Part shown: one piece after another, positions 1-7,215 of the stretch
How positions within the stretch are numbered: the stretch's first letter is position 1
Layout of the letters: each line of letters starts with the position of its first letter
Source: Bacillota bacterium
Lineage (GTDB): Bacteria; Bacillota; Clostridia; Lachnospirales; Bianqueaceae
DNA: 14,973 nucleotides
NCBI GenBank assembly: GCA_017474705.1
Contig: JAFVHC010000012.1
Span: 1 to 14,973 of the forward strand
Reading direction: 5' to 3'
Program-made: the position numbers and the translations under genes
The notes under the pieces: model-generated
What the model was told of the DNA's origin: nothing
Seen by the model: the letters and a program-made list of their open reading frames with translations, nothing else
The model's database searches: none

Positions 1-2
1 AA

Positions 3-476
3 GCAATCACCTACGAAGGGTACGGCCCCGGCGGCATCGCTGTCATCGTGGAAGCGCTGACCGACAATAAGAATCGTACCGCTGCCAATGTGCGCCATGC
101 CTTCTCCAAGAACGGCGGCAACATGGGTACCACGGGCTGTGTCTCCTACATGTTCGACAAAAAGGGTCAGATCTTTGTTGAAAAGTCCGATGCCATCGAT
201 GAGGACGAACTCATGATGCAGGTGCTGGATTTCGGTGCCGAGGACTTCAACCCGGAGGACGACGAAGCTTTCGAGATCCTGACCACGGTCGAGGATTTCT
301 CCGCTGTGCGCGAGCAGATGGAAGAAGCAGGCATTCCGATCATGAGTGCTGAGATCTCCATGATCCCGCAGAACACGGCTGAGGTGGACGATGCCACTGC
401 CGAGCAGTTCGAAAAGATGCTCGACGCGCTCGATGAGGACGACGACGTCCAGAACGTCTGGCACAATCTGGCGTAA
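3..476 (+). CDS. yebC: YebC/PmpR-family protein, C-terminal part (5' end outside window)
   Basis: The reading frame is open from base 3 to the TAA at 474-476, giving 157 residues. It lacks the N-terminal third, since family members are about 240 residues. The segment 'AITYEGYGPGGIAVIVEALT' followed by 'NKNRTAANVRHAFSKNGGN' and 'GCVSYMFDKKG' is a YebC family signature. The acidic tail ending 'VQNVWHNLA' is also typical. YebC proteins were long annotated as DNA-binding regulators; more recent work on Gram-positive members describes a ribosome-associated role in relieving translation stalls, so the exact role here is open. The GTG at 48 is an internal valine codon and not the start. A stem-loop terminator follows at 483. 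The gene converges on the - strand FRG gene. Family assignment is firm; function is known only by family. Confidence 0.95.
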   Translation, partial: AITYEGYGPGGIAVIVEALTDNKNRTAANVRHAFSKNGGNMGTTGCVSYMFDKKGQIFVEKSDAIDEDELMMQVLDFGAEDFNPEDDEAFEILTTVEDFSAVREQMEEAGIPIMSAEISMIPQNTAEVDDATAEQFEKMLDALDEDDDVQNVWHNLA

Positions 477-482
477 AACAAA

Positions 483-514
483 AGCCGCTGCTTGAACCAG
501 GCAGCGGCTAAAAT
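483..514. terminator. Intrinsic terminator, probably bidirectional
   Basis: A perfect 9-bp stem AGCCGCTGC (483-491) / GCAGCGGCT (501-509) encloses a 9-nt loop. It is followed by AAAATTTTA on the + strand and preceded by an A-rich stretch (476-483), which reads as T-rich on the - strand. It lies seven bases after the yebC stop, so it should end yebC transcription. Because of its symmetry it can also end the convergent FRG transcript. Confidence 0.85.
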
Positions 515-546
515 TTTATCGCAAGGCAAGACTGCCATGCACATTC

Positions 547-561
547 GGGCACTGCGTGCCC
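547..561. other. Small GC-rich hairpin downstream of the FRG gene stop
   Basis: A 6-bp perfect inverted repeat GGGCAC (547-552) / GTGCCC (556-561) with a 3-nt loop sits just beyond the stop codon of the - strand FRG gene (stop at 567-569). There is no T-run after it on the - strand. It is therefore more likely a 3'-end RNA structure than a complete terminator; the complete one is at 483-514. Confidence 0.4.
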
Positions 562-566
562 TCATG

Positions 567-1361
567 TTACTTTACGTAATAGTGTCTTCCGATCCATTTG
601 GACAGGCCTTCGAGGCCGGGATAGACGATGCGTTCGCTGATGTTGAGCTGATCCAGCATGTCGCGGATGCGCCAGCGCAGGGACTTATCGATCACGTATT
701 TGACCGTATTTTGTGTGTTTTCATCCAGGAACCGTTCCACGTCCGTCATGCCGATGGGAATGACGGAGAAGAAGGAGTACTGGTTGACGATGCGGGCGTT
801 GATGGAAGGCGGTTCGATCACGACCATGGCATGATCGCCCATGTCCTTATCGTATTGTTGGATGCTGTTGGTGACCTGACCCAGCATGTCCACCGTAAAT
901 ACGGTGCGGTCTTTCATGACTTCGCGATACGGTGCCGGCAGAAGTTCGTGCAGTTCACGCATATCGATGCGCCAGACCATGCAGTCGTGTTTGTCCATCT
1001 TTGACAGGTCATCTTCGGCGGTGGCAAAGTGCAGGCCGACAAGGGCAGAGTGGGACCAGTCCAGAAGACGGGTCGGGAGACCATAGTGCTGGCCCAGGAT
1101 CATCTGACGCCAGACCGATTGGGCGATGCTTGGATCCTCGATCACAGCGTATTTCGCGAAATTGTTCAGGATCGCCGGTTCCAGCATCTGCTGCTTTTCC
1201 TTGCAGCAGCGGCTCAAGGATGTGACCATGTCGAATTTGATGTTGCGCATACCACGATACACGTATTGGCCGCGGTTGCGATGGATGTCATCCCGCCATT
1301 CCTGCTCAAAAAACAAGGGCATCAACTGTTCGATGGTCGTAATGCGCACTTCCTGGATCAT
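567..1361 (-). CDS. FRG domain-containing protein
   Basis: This is a 264-residue protein. It carries the conserved pieces of the FRG domain: 'YVYRGM' (residues 34-38), 'QHYGLPTRLLDWS' (91-103) and 'RIVNQYSFFSV' (190-200). These fit the family pattern in which an RG near the N-terminus, a QHxGxPTRLLDW core and an R...QxG/SxF element recur. There is no signal peptide or membrane helix, so it is presumably cytosolic. The FRG domain has no established biochemical activity that I can state with confidence; such genes are often accessory. The ATG at 1361 is preceded by GAGGAGG (reverse complement of 1369-1375), well spaced, and by a good promoter. It is the only gene on the - strand and is monocistronic, suggesting independent acquisition (inference). 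Domain call is firm; function is unknown. Confidence 0.9.
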   Translation of the reverse strand: MIQEVRITTIEQLMPLFFEQEWRDDIHRNRGQYVYRGMRNIKFDMVTSLSRCCKEKQQMLEPAILNNFAKYAVIEDPSIAQSVWRQMILGQHYGLPTRLLDWSHSALVGLHFATAEDDLSKMDKHDCMVWRIDMRELHELLPAPYREVMKDRTVFTVDMLGQVTNSIQQYDKDMGDHAMVVIEPPSINARIVNQYSFFSVIPIGMTDVERFLDENTQNTVKYVIDKSLRWRIRDMLDQLNISERIVYPGLEGLSKWIGRHYYVK

Positions 1362-1389
1362 GCTTCTGCCTCCTCAAAATGATACCTAT

Positions 1390-1418
1390 ATTATACATGG
1401 AACCTGAACATTCGTAAA
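1390..1418 (-). promoter_or_regulatory. Promoter of the FRG gene
   Basis: On the - strand, TTTACG (complement of 1413-1418) and a consensus TATAAT (complement of 1390-1395) are separated by 17 bases. This places transcription start about 20 bases before the Shine-Dalgarno site of the FRG gene. The same AT-rich patch (TATATTATAC) might also supply a poor -10 for the divergent M42 gene, but no convincing + strand -35 was found. Confidence 0.7.
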
Positions 1419-1439
1419 CCTGAAAAAGGAGATAAACTT

Positions 1440-2477
1440 ATGGAACTGACCAAGTATACAGACTATATCATGGACGCGACGGCTCGGCTGCTGGCGGTGG
1501 ATTCACCGACGGGTTATACCGAAGAAGCGGCTCGATTCGTCATGGATGAATTCACGAAACTGGGGTATGAGCCCGTGCAGACGGTGAAGGGCGGCGTGCT
1601 GGTGCGCCTGGGCGGTCACAACGAGGAAGACGGCCTTCTGCTGGAAGCGCACACGGATACCCTGGGCGGCATGGTCAAGACCATCAAAGGCAGCGGCCGG
1701 CTGGAAGTCACGCCCTTGGGCGGCATGAATGCCAACAATGCCGAAGCGGAAAACGTGAAGATCATTACCAAATTCAATGGGACATATGAAGGTACCCTGC
1801 AGCTGACCAACGCCTCGATCCACGTCAATGGTTCCTATAACGACACCAAACGCGAATGGAAGGTCATGGAAGTCGTGTTGGATGAAAAAGCGGATTCCAA
1901 AGAAGCTGTGGAGAAACTGGGCATCAGTGTGGGCGATATCGTGTGCTTCGACCCGCAGACCCGTATCACCAAAAGCGGATATATCAAGAGCCGATTCCTG
2001 GACGACAAACTGTCCGTCGGCATCCTGCTGGGATACGCGAAGTATCTGAAAGAGAGCGGACAGGAGCCGGAGCGGGCTACATGGGCGCACATCACCGTGT
2101 ATGAAGAGGTCGGCCACGGCGGCAGCGCATCCGTACCCGCCGGCATCACCGAGGCCATCTCGGTGGATATGGGCTGCGTCGGCGACGGGCTGACCTGTAC
2201 AGAGCGTCAGGTCTCCATCTGCGCCAAGGACAGCGGAGGCCCCTATGCCTACAGCATCGTCAAGAAACTGATCGAAGCGGCCAAGAAGACCGGCGCGGAT
2301 TATGCGGTAGATGTTTATCCCTATTACGGATCGGACGTGGAGGCGACCTTGTCGGCTGGCTATGACATGCGGCATGGTCTGATCGGTTCCGGTGTTTATG
2401 CGTCCCACGGCTACGAGCGCAGTCACAGGGACGGTGTGGAAAGCACCTTGAAGGTCCTCATCGGTTACACTCTCTAA
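1440..2477 (+). CDS. M42 family metallopeptidase (aminopeptidase/glucanase-like)
   Basis: This is a 345-residue cytosolic enzyme of peptidase family M42, which are dinuclear-metal aminopeptidases that usually form tetrahedral dodecamers and trim short peptides. The expected metal ligands and catalytic residues are all visible: H71 and D73 in 'EAHTDTLGG', D188/D189 in 'RFLDDKLS', E222/E223 in 'YEEVGHGG', D243 in 'SVDMG' and H323 in 'YASHGYERSH'. Length is normal for the family. The ATG follows AAAAAGGAG with 8-9 bases of spacing. It is the first gene of a tightly spaced group with the PrsW-like protease (18-base gap) and an amidase. Some relatives were named endoglucanases, but there is no independent sign of glucan hydrolysis here. 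The promoter is not obvious. Confidence 0.93.
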   Translation: MELTKYTDYIMDATARLLAVDSPTGYTEEAARFVMDEFTKLGYEPVQTVKGGVLVRLGGHNEEDGLLLEAHTDTLGGMVKTIKGSGRLEVTPLGGMNANNAEAENVKIITKFNGTYEGTLQLTNASIHVNGSYNDTKREWKVMEVVLDEKADSKEAVEKLGISVGDIVCFDPQTRITKSGYIKSRFLDDKLSVGILLGYAKYLKESGQEPERATWAHITVYEEVGHGGSASVPAGITEAISVDMGCVGDGLTCTERQVSICAKDSGGPYAYSIVKKLIEAAKKTGADYAVDVYPYYGSDVEATLSAGYDMRHGLIGSGVYASHGYERSHRDGVESTLKVLIGYTL

Positions 2478-2495
2478 ACAGGAGGTTTCGAACTC

Positions 2496-3209
2496 ATGTT
2501 TACATTCCTTTTCCAGTCGAATTTCTGGCTGATCGCGACAGCGGTCGTGCCGGCCTTGATCCTTATGTATCTGGTCTACAGGATGGACCGCCTGGAGAGA
2601 GAACCCAAAAAGCTGTTGATCCGTCTGGTCCTGTGCGGCTGCGCGGCGGCGGTGCTCTCCATGATCACGGAGAGCGTCGGGAACGCGGTCCTGGGTTATC
2701 TTGTGCCGGAAGAAAGTACTTTGTATTACGTCCTGATGTTCTTCATCGTTGTTGCGGGTTCTGAAGAAGGCTTCAAATACCTGCTCACAAAGAAAGCCAC
2801 ATGGAACAGCCCGGAATTCAACTGTCAGTTCGACGGTATCGTATATGCGGTCTTTACTGCGCTGGGCTTTGCCTTGTTCGAGAACGTCGGCTACGTGATC
2901 ATGTATGGGTTCGGGACGGCGCTGCTGCGTGCGGTCACGGCGATCCCGGGCCACGCCTGCTTCGGGGTTTTCATGGGCATCTGGTATGGTATGGCGAAGA
3001 GGTATGAGCATGCCGGCCTGTTCAACCGCAGCGCGGTCTGCCGAAAAATGGCTGTGATCGTACCCATGATCCTGCACGGCATCTACGATTTCATTGCGGT
3101 CACGGCGGGCGATTATGGTGTTCTGATCTTCGGAGCGTTCATCATCTTTCTGTTTGCCATCGCTTTGATCAAGACACGCCGCACGGCCAGAAACGACCAG
3201 TACATCTGA
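2496..3209 (+). CDS. prsW: PrsW-family intramembrane metalloprotease
   Basis: This 237-residue multi-pass membrane protein has about 7-8 hydrophobic segments. The PrsW/CAAX-protease-related motifs are present: E90-E91-x-x-K94 in 'GSEEGFKY', 'FDGIVYA' (112-118), 'FENVGY' (128-133), 'PGHACFG' (151-157) with H153, and 'LHGIYDF' (193-199) with H194 and D198. In Bacillus subtilis PrsW makes the site-1 cut of an anti-sigma factor (RsiW) in response to envelope stress. No sigma or anti-sigma gene is in this window, so the substrate here is unknown. AGGAGG precedes the ATG by about 9 bases. The gene sits 18 bases after the M42 peptidase and its stop is two bases from the amidase start, so the three are very likely one transcript. 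Confidence 0.92.
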   Translation: MFTFLFQSNFWLIATAVVPALILMYLVYRMDRLEREPKKLLIRLVLCGCAAAVLSMITESVGNAVLGYLVPEESTLYYVLMFFIVVAGSEEGFKYLLTKKATWNSPEFNCQFDGIVYAVFTALGFALFENVGYVIMYGFGTALLRAVTAIPGHACFGVFMGIWYGMAKRYEHAGLFNRSAVCRKMAVIVPMILHGIYDFIAVTAGDYGVLIFGAFIIFLFAIALIKTRRTARNDQYI

Positions 3210-3211
3210 TC

Positions 3212-3946
3212 ATGGCGCAAAAAACACAGAAAAAACGGGGCGGCGGACGTCGAAAGAAGCGCAGGATCTCTTTAGCGCGGCGCAAGCAGGTCGCACTGGC
3301 ACTGTCCATCATCGCGGTGCTCACGGCGGCGGCCATCGGAGCCATCATCGGTCGGGATCGTGATGCAGCTTCAGTGTCCCGCGGTCTGCCGCAGCCCGAT
3401 ACCGTCAACGTGAAAGTTTCAGATCAGGTGCTGGAAGAAAACCAGCCGGAGATCGAACTGGCCCTGCTGACACCTAATCCCTATTCCCGACCGCAGCTTG
3501 CGACCGACGAGATCACCGGGATCGTGATCCATTACGTGGGCAATCCAGGCTCGTCCGCTATGGCAAACCGGGACTATTTCGAAGGGCTGAAAAGCGGTGC
3601 CAACGAGACCTATGCCAGCAGCCATTTCATCGTGGGGCTGGAGGGGGAGATCGTACAGTGCATCCCGACGGCGGAGGTCGCTTACGCGTCCAATGACCGC
3701 AACCATGATACCATCGCCATCGAGGTCTGCCATCCGGATCAGGACGGCAGGTTCAGTGATGTTACCTATGCGTCGCTGGTGCATCTGACGGGCTGGCTGT
3801 GCGAATATCTGGAAGTGCACCCTTCAGAGATCATCCGACATTATGATGTGAGCGGAAAGAAGTGTCCCAAGTATTATGTGGAGCACGAGGACGCCTGGGA
3901 AACGTTCAAACAGGACGTTACACAGTGGGTGGCCGACCATCAGTAA
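3212..3946 (+). CDS. Membrane-anchored N-acetylmuramoyl-L-alanine amidase (amidase_2/PGRP-like)
   Basis: This 244-residue protein has a very basic N-terminus (residues 4-26), a single hydrophobic anchor (about 27-47), a linker (48-95) and an amidase_2 domain (about 100-243). The domain would lie outside the cell and cut the bond between MurNAc and the stem peptide. The zinc ligands expected from T7-lysozyme-type amidases are H107 ('VIHYVG'), H210 ('IIRHYD') and C218 ('GKKCPK'), with K216 two residues before the cysteine. 'SSHFIV' and 'IAIEVCH' are the other conserved strands. The tyrosine at the T7 Y46 position appears to be serine (S137), as in many bacterial relatives. No clear Shine-Dalgarno sequence precedes the ATG. 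It starts two bases after the prsW stop, so translation probably depends on coupling to prsW. Confidence 0.93.
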   Translation: MAQKTQKKRGGGRRKKRRISLARRKQVALALSIIAVLTAAAIGAIIGRDRDAASVSRGLPQPDTVNVKVSDQVLEENQPEIELALLTPNPYSRPQLATDEITGIVIHYVGNPGSSAMANRDYFEGLKSGANETYASSHFIVGLEGEIVQCIPTAEVAYASNDRNHDTIAIEVCHPDQDGRFSDVTYASLVHLTGWLCEYLEVHPSEIIRHYDVSGKKCPKYYVEHEDAWETFKQDVTQWVADHQ

Positions 3947-3949
3947 GTA

Positions 3950-3978
3950 TTGACGCACCTTGGGAAACGGTGTATCAT
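3950..3978 (+). promoter_or_regulatory. Promoter of the pspC-like gene
   Basis: TTGACG (3950-3955) and TATCAT (3973-3978) are separated by exactly 17 bases. Each differs from consensus at one position. Start of transcription would fall near 3985, giving an untranslated leader of about 65 bases before the gene at 4053. The -35 begins three bases after the amidase stop codon. Confidence 0.8.
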
Positions 3979-4035
3979 ATATGCGCCTTCAAATCATCGA
4001 AAGAACATGATCAAAGGCTATCGATGTATACTAAA

Positions 4036-4044
4036 AAGAGGAGG
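4036..4044 (+). promoter_or_regulatory. Ribosome binding site fixing the start of the pspC-like gene
   Basis: AAGAGGAGG lies 8 bases before the ATG at 4053. An in-frame TTG at 4047 is too close to this site to be used, so 4053 is taken as the start. Confidence 0.85.
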
Positions 4045-4052
4045 TTTTGAGC

Positions 4053-4256
4053 ATGGAACCTAAGAGACTGTACAAATCCAGAACAGACAAGAAAATAGAT
4101 GGTGTATGCGGCGGCATCGCCAATTACTTCGGTATCGATCCTACGGCGGTCCGTCTGCTGTGGGTCGTGCTTTCCTGCTTCGGAGGCAGCGGCCTGCTTG
4201 CCTATATCATCGCGATGATCATCATCCCCGAAGAGCCGGAAGACATAATCATGTAA
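4053..4256 (+). CDS. PspC-domain small membrane protein
   Basis: This 67-residue protein is essentially a lone PspC domain. It has the conserved 'LYKSRTDKKIDGVCGGIANY' head, 'FGIDPTAVRLLWV', and a hydrophobic segment (about 34-59) ending 'MIIIPEE'. PspC domains sit in the inner membrane and are linked to envelope-stress responses in Proteobacteria; in Bacillota, short stand-alone PspC proteins are common and less well understood. It has its own promoter and a hairpin terminator. Its position between a PrsW/amidase group and a MATE exporter operon fits a theme of envelope functions, but this is only context. The family call is firm. Confidence 0.93.
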   Translation: MEPKRLYKSRTDKKIDGVCGGIANYFGIDPTAVRLLWVVLSCFGGSGLLAYIIAMIIIPEEPEDIIM

Positions 4257-4261
4257 TATTG

Positions 4262-4293
4262 AGCCGGATATGAACGATCCGGCTTTCATTTTG
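4262..4293 (+). terminator. Intrinsic terminator after the pspC-like gene
   Basis: AGCCGGAT (4262-4269) pairs perfectly with ATCCGGCT (4277-4284) around a 7-nt loop, followed by TTCATTTT. It ends 15 bases before the MATE gene start, leaving no space for a promoter downstream. Unless a promoter lies inside pspC, the MATE operon must be fed by read-through. Confidence 0.8.
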
Positions 4294-4307
4294 AAACAGG
4301 AGCATCC

Positions 4308-5720
4308 ATGAACGTAACGGCAGCATTACAGAAGAGCAGTATCACGACCCGTGAGAAGGTCGGACTGGCCTGGCGGCTCAGCCTGCCGGCCATTTTGGCG
4401 CAGATCACGACCATTCTGATGCAGTATATCGATGCGGCGATGGTCGGCCAGATGGGAGCGGCGGCATCTGCTTCGATCGGCTTGGTGTCGTCCAGCCTCT
4501 GGCTCTGCAACGGTGTCGGGTCCGCGGCGACCTATGGGTATTCCGTGCAGATCGCCCAGGCGGTCGGTGCCGGAGACATAGCCCATGCCCGGAGCCTGTA
4601 CCGGCAGGGCCTTATCGTCGTGCTCACGTTCGGCTGCCTGATCGGTGGGATCGGCCTTGCCATCAGTGGGTCTTTGCCGCGCTGGCTGGGCGGGGCGGAG
4701 GAAGTCTGCCGTGATGCGAGCGCATATTTCCGCGTGTACATGTGGACCTTGCCCGTCGTCATGCTGCAGCGTTTCGTTGGATCCTCACTGCAGTCTGCCG
4801 GCAACATGAAGGCGCCGAGCATCCTCAATTCCTGCATGTGCGTCCTGGATGTGATCTTCAATATGGTATTGATTTTCCCCACGGGCATGTTCACGCTTGG
4901 GCCGCTGCGGTTCTACCTGCACGGTGCCGGCCTTGGCGTGTATGGTGCCGCTTGGGGCACGGCATTGTCACATATCGTGATCTTTGCGCTTTTATTCTAT
5001 GTAGCATCCATGCGGCAGCATGAACTTCATTTTGAGAAGCATGGAAGCTTCCGTGTACAGCGCCATGACTTCCGCCGTGCCTGGAAGATCGGTGTGCCGA
5101 TCGGCTTGGAGCAGGCTGCGACCTGCGGTGCACAGGTCATGCAGACGCGCATCGTCGCGCCGCTGGGCACCGTTGCCATCGCTGCCAATTCCTTCGCGGT
5201 CACAGCAGAAAGCCTGTGCTACATGCCCGGATATGGCCTCGGCGCCGCTGCAACGACGTTGGTCGGGCAGAGCATCGGCGCAAAACGAAAAGACCTGGCC
5301 AAAAGCTTCAGCTGGATCACTACTTTCATGGGCATCGCGATCATGACCGGTGCCGGCATCATCATGTATTTTGTCTGTCCCTATCTGTTCCGATTTCTCA
5401 CGCCGGTACCGGAAGTACAGGAGCTCGGGACGAAGGTGCTGCGCATCGAACTGCTGGCAGAGCCCATGTTCGCGGCATCGATCGTGGCGAACGGTGCTTT
5501 GGTCGGTGCCGGGGACACTTTGATCCCCAGCATCATGAATCTGGCCAGTATGTGGGGCGTGCGTATCACGATCGCCGCCATTCTGGCAGGGACCTTGGGT
5601 CTGACCGGCGTGTGGATCGCAATGTGCGTGGAACTGACCTTCCGCGGCATCATCTTCCTGATCCGGCTCGGCCGCGGCCGCTGGATGCGGAAAATGCAGG
5701 AGGCGCCATCTCATGGTTAA
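4308..5720 (+). CDS. MATE family efflux transporter
   Basis: This 470-residue polytopic protein has about 12 hydrophobic segments arranged as two homologous halves, the length expected of MATE (NorM/DinF-like) antiporters. Characteristic stretches include 'LSLPAILAQITTILMQYIDA' followed by 'MVGQMG' in the first half. The second half has 'GIPIG'-like 'IGVPIGLEQAATCGAQVMQT' and 'YGLGAAATTLVGQSIGA'. These proteins export cationic drugs, metabolites or lipid-linked compounds using a Na+ or H+ gradient; the substrate cannot be read from sequence. CAGGAG lies 5 bases before the ATG. The stop overlaps the next gene by 8 bases (5713-5720), so exporter and acyltransferase are translationally linked. 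Confidence 0.95.
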   Translation: MNVTAALQKSSITTREKVGLAWRLSLPAILAQITTILMQYIDAAMVGQMGAAASASIGLVSSSLWLCNGVGSAATYGYSVQIAQAVGAGDIAHARSLYRQGLIVVLTFGCLIGGIGLAISGSLPRWLGGAEEVCRDASAYFRVYMWTLPVVMLQRFVGSSLQSAGNMKAPSILNSCMCVLDVIFNMVLIFPTGMFTLGPLRFYLHGAGLGVYGAAWGTALSHIVIFALLFYVASMRQHELHFEKHGSFRVQRHDFRRAWKIGVPIGLEQAATCGAQVMQTRIVAPLGTVAIAANSFAVTAESLCYMPGYGLGAAATTLVGQSIGAKRKDLAKSFSWITTFMGIAIMTGAGIIMYFVCPYLFRFLTPVPEVQELGTKVLRIELLAEPMFAASIVANGALVGAGDTLIPSIMNLASMWGVRITIAAILAGTLGLTGVWIAMCVELTFRGIIFLIRLGRGRWMRKMQEAPSHG

Positions 5721-7215
5721 GAAGCAAAAGAAACCTCAGGTACCGGACCGCAGTGTCCGCAAGGAACTGTTTCCGGACCTTGAACATCATATCCATCTGC
5801 CGTCCCGGGAGACCAGGCAGCTGCTGGCGGATTATGATCGGGCCATCAACCTGTATCAGGATCGTGGACTGTCTGATGAGGAGATCTGTAAGCGCCTCGC
5901 CACGGAAAGGCTGGGCGGTTTCTACGCCCATGCGCCGGTACGGTGGTATGCGCTGGACCCGGCAGAAAAGCTCTATCCGTTGGGCATGCGCCAGGGAGAG
6001 ATGCCACTGTTCCGTATGTCCGTCTATCTGCGCGCGGAAGTGATCCCAGAGCTGCTGCAGATGGCCCTGGATTTCATGATCAAACGCTTCCCCAGCTTCG
6101 CGACTACGGTCAAGAGCGGGATCTTCTGGCATTATCTGGATTCTACGAAAAAGCATTACACCATAGAGGAAGAGAAAGGCATTGCCTGCAGCCCCATCCA
6201 TGTGGCCTCCAGCGGTTCGCAGGTCTTCCGCATCCAGTATCATCAAAATCGGATCAGTGTGGAATTTTTCCACGTCGTCACAGATGGGACGGGCGGAATG
6301 GTGTTCCTCAAGACGTTGGTTTCGGAATATCTGCGCCTGGCGGAAGGCATCGAACCGGAACGCAAAGCCGGCCGCTGTCCTATGCCGGCGGATCCCGGTG
6401 TCTGGGATCCGGAGGATGCACCGGACGAGAGGGAGACGGCCAACGAATTCCTGCATGTGGAACTGTTCAAGGGCAGTTCCGGGTTTACCGGCAAGCCGGG
6501 TGTACAACTCGGCGGCAAGCTTTCCAAGATGAAGCCCTACCGCATCCTCCATTTTGAAATGTCCGCTGCGGAACTGAAGGAGAAGGCCCATCAGTATCAG
6601 GCAAGCATCACTGCCTATATGCTGGGCATCATGTTCATGGCACATAAATTCGCCACGGAAGCGACAGATGGTCCTGTCATCATCCAGGTGCCGGTCAACA
6701 TCCGCAAATTCCATCCCTCCGTAACGCTGCGCAACGATTCCATGTATGCCATGATCAGCCTGGAGCTGGGCGAGATCACCACCATGGAGGAGATCATGCC
6801 GAAGATCCAGCAGCAGCTCAAGGAGAAAGGCGCCAAAGAACCCATGGACAAAATGGTCAGCACCGCAGTGAAAATGGTCGCCGGTCTGAAGCCGATCCCC
6901 CGGTTCATCAAGCGGCCCGTCGCCGAGAAACTGTACGGCTTCCTGGGCGACCGTCTGATCTCTGACACGCTGTCCAATATGGGCGTTGTACGCATGCCGG
7001 AAGAGGACGTACCGTTCATCGAAAAGTTCGATTTCATTCTCGGTCCGAGCGTGATCAACCGTGCTGCCTGTGCCATGGTCACGTTTGAGGACCATGTGAT
7101 ATTTTCTGTCACCAAGACGACCGTCGATCCGTCCTTCGAGGAGCGGATCTCAAAACTGCTGGACCAGGATGAACTCACGGTCCGCATTACGGGGAGTCCG
7201 CTATATGAATATTGA
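5713..7215 (+). CDS. HxxxDG-motif acyltransferase (alcohol acetyltransferase/condensation-like)
   Basis: This 500-residue soluble protein has 'FFHVVTDGTGG' at residues 185-195. That gives the catalytic HxxxDG motif (H187, D191, G192) shared by alcohol acetyltransferases, condensation domains and related CoA- or carrier-dependent acyltransferases. The second half has a matching lobe with 'VPVNIRKFHPSVTLRNDS' (about 319-336) and 'LSNMGVVRMP', which resembles the SN-G-type strand seen in this superfamily. Length fits a two-lobe acyltransferase. There is no signal peptide. The substrate is unknown. AGGAGG lies 9 bases before the ATG, inside the MATE gene. The 3' end overlaps the following membrane-protein gene by 11 bases, a pairing I recall from other Bacillota. 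Family is likely; the acyl acceptor is not predictable. Confidence 0.82.
   Translation: MVKKQKKPQVPDRSVRKELFPDLEHHIHLPSRETRQLLADYDRAINLYQDRGLSDEEICKRLATERLGGFYAHAPVRWYALDPAEKLYPLGMRQGEMPLFRMSVYLRAEVIPELLQMALDFMIKRFPSFATTVKSGIFWHYLDSTKKHYTIEEEKGIACSPIHVASSGSQVFRIQYHQNRISVEFFHVVTDGTGGMVFLKTLVSEYLRLAEGIEPERKAGRCPMPADPGVWDPEDAPDERETANEFLHVELFKGSSGFTGKPGVQLGGKLSKMKPYRILHFEMSAAELKEKAHQYQASITAYMLGIMFMAHKFATEATDGPVIIQVPVNIRKFHPSVTLRNDSMYAMISLELGEITTMEEIMPKIQQQLKEKGAKEPMDKMVSTAVKMVAGLKPIPRFIKRPVAEKLYGFLGDRLISDTLSNMGVVRMPEEDVPFIEKFDFILGPSVINRAACAMVTFEDHVIFSVTKTTVDPSFEERISKLLDQDELTVRITGSPLYEY
7191..7196 (+). promoter_or_regulatory. Ribosome binding site fixing the start of the DUF6320-like gene
   Basis: GGGGAG lies 8 bases before the ATG at 7205, inside the end of the acyltransferase gene. 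The upstream in-frame start at 7169 has no comparable site. Confidence 0.75.

Noticed and set aside
1362..1439. A + strand promoter for the M42 peptidase gene
   Set aside because: TATTAT-like sequences occur at 1387-1394, but no -35 at suitable spacing exceeds three matches. The same bases are better explained as the - strand promoter of the FRG gene.
1503..3077. A 524-codon open frame on the - strand, antisense to the M42 and prsW genes
   Set aside because: The opposite strand carries two recognisable protein families with good ribosome binding sites. The antisense product has no recognisable domain and is rich in His, Asp, Gln and Arg, as expected from reading codon-biased genes backwards.
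5650..7095. A 481-codon open frame on the - strand, antisense to the acyltransferase gene
   Set aside because: It has the same composition bias of a shadow frame and no family motif. The + strand frame has the HxxxDG motif and proper spacing to its neighbours.
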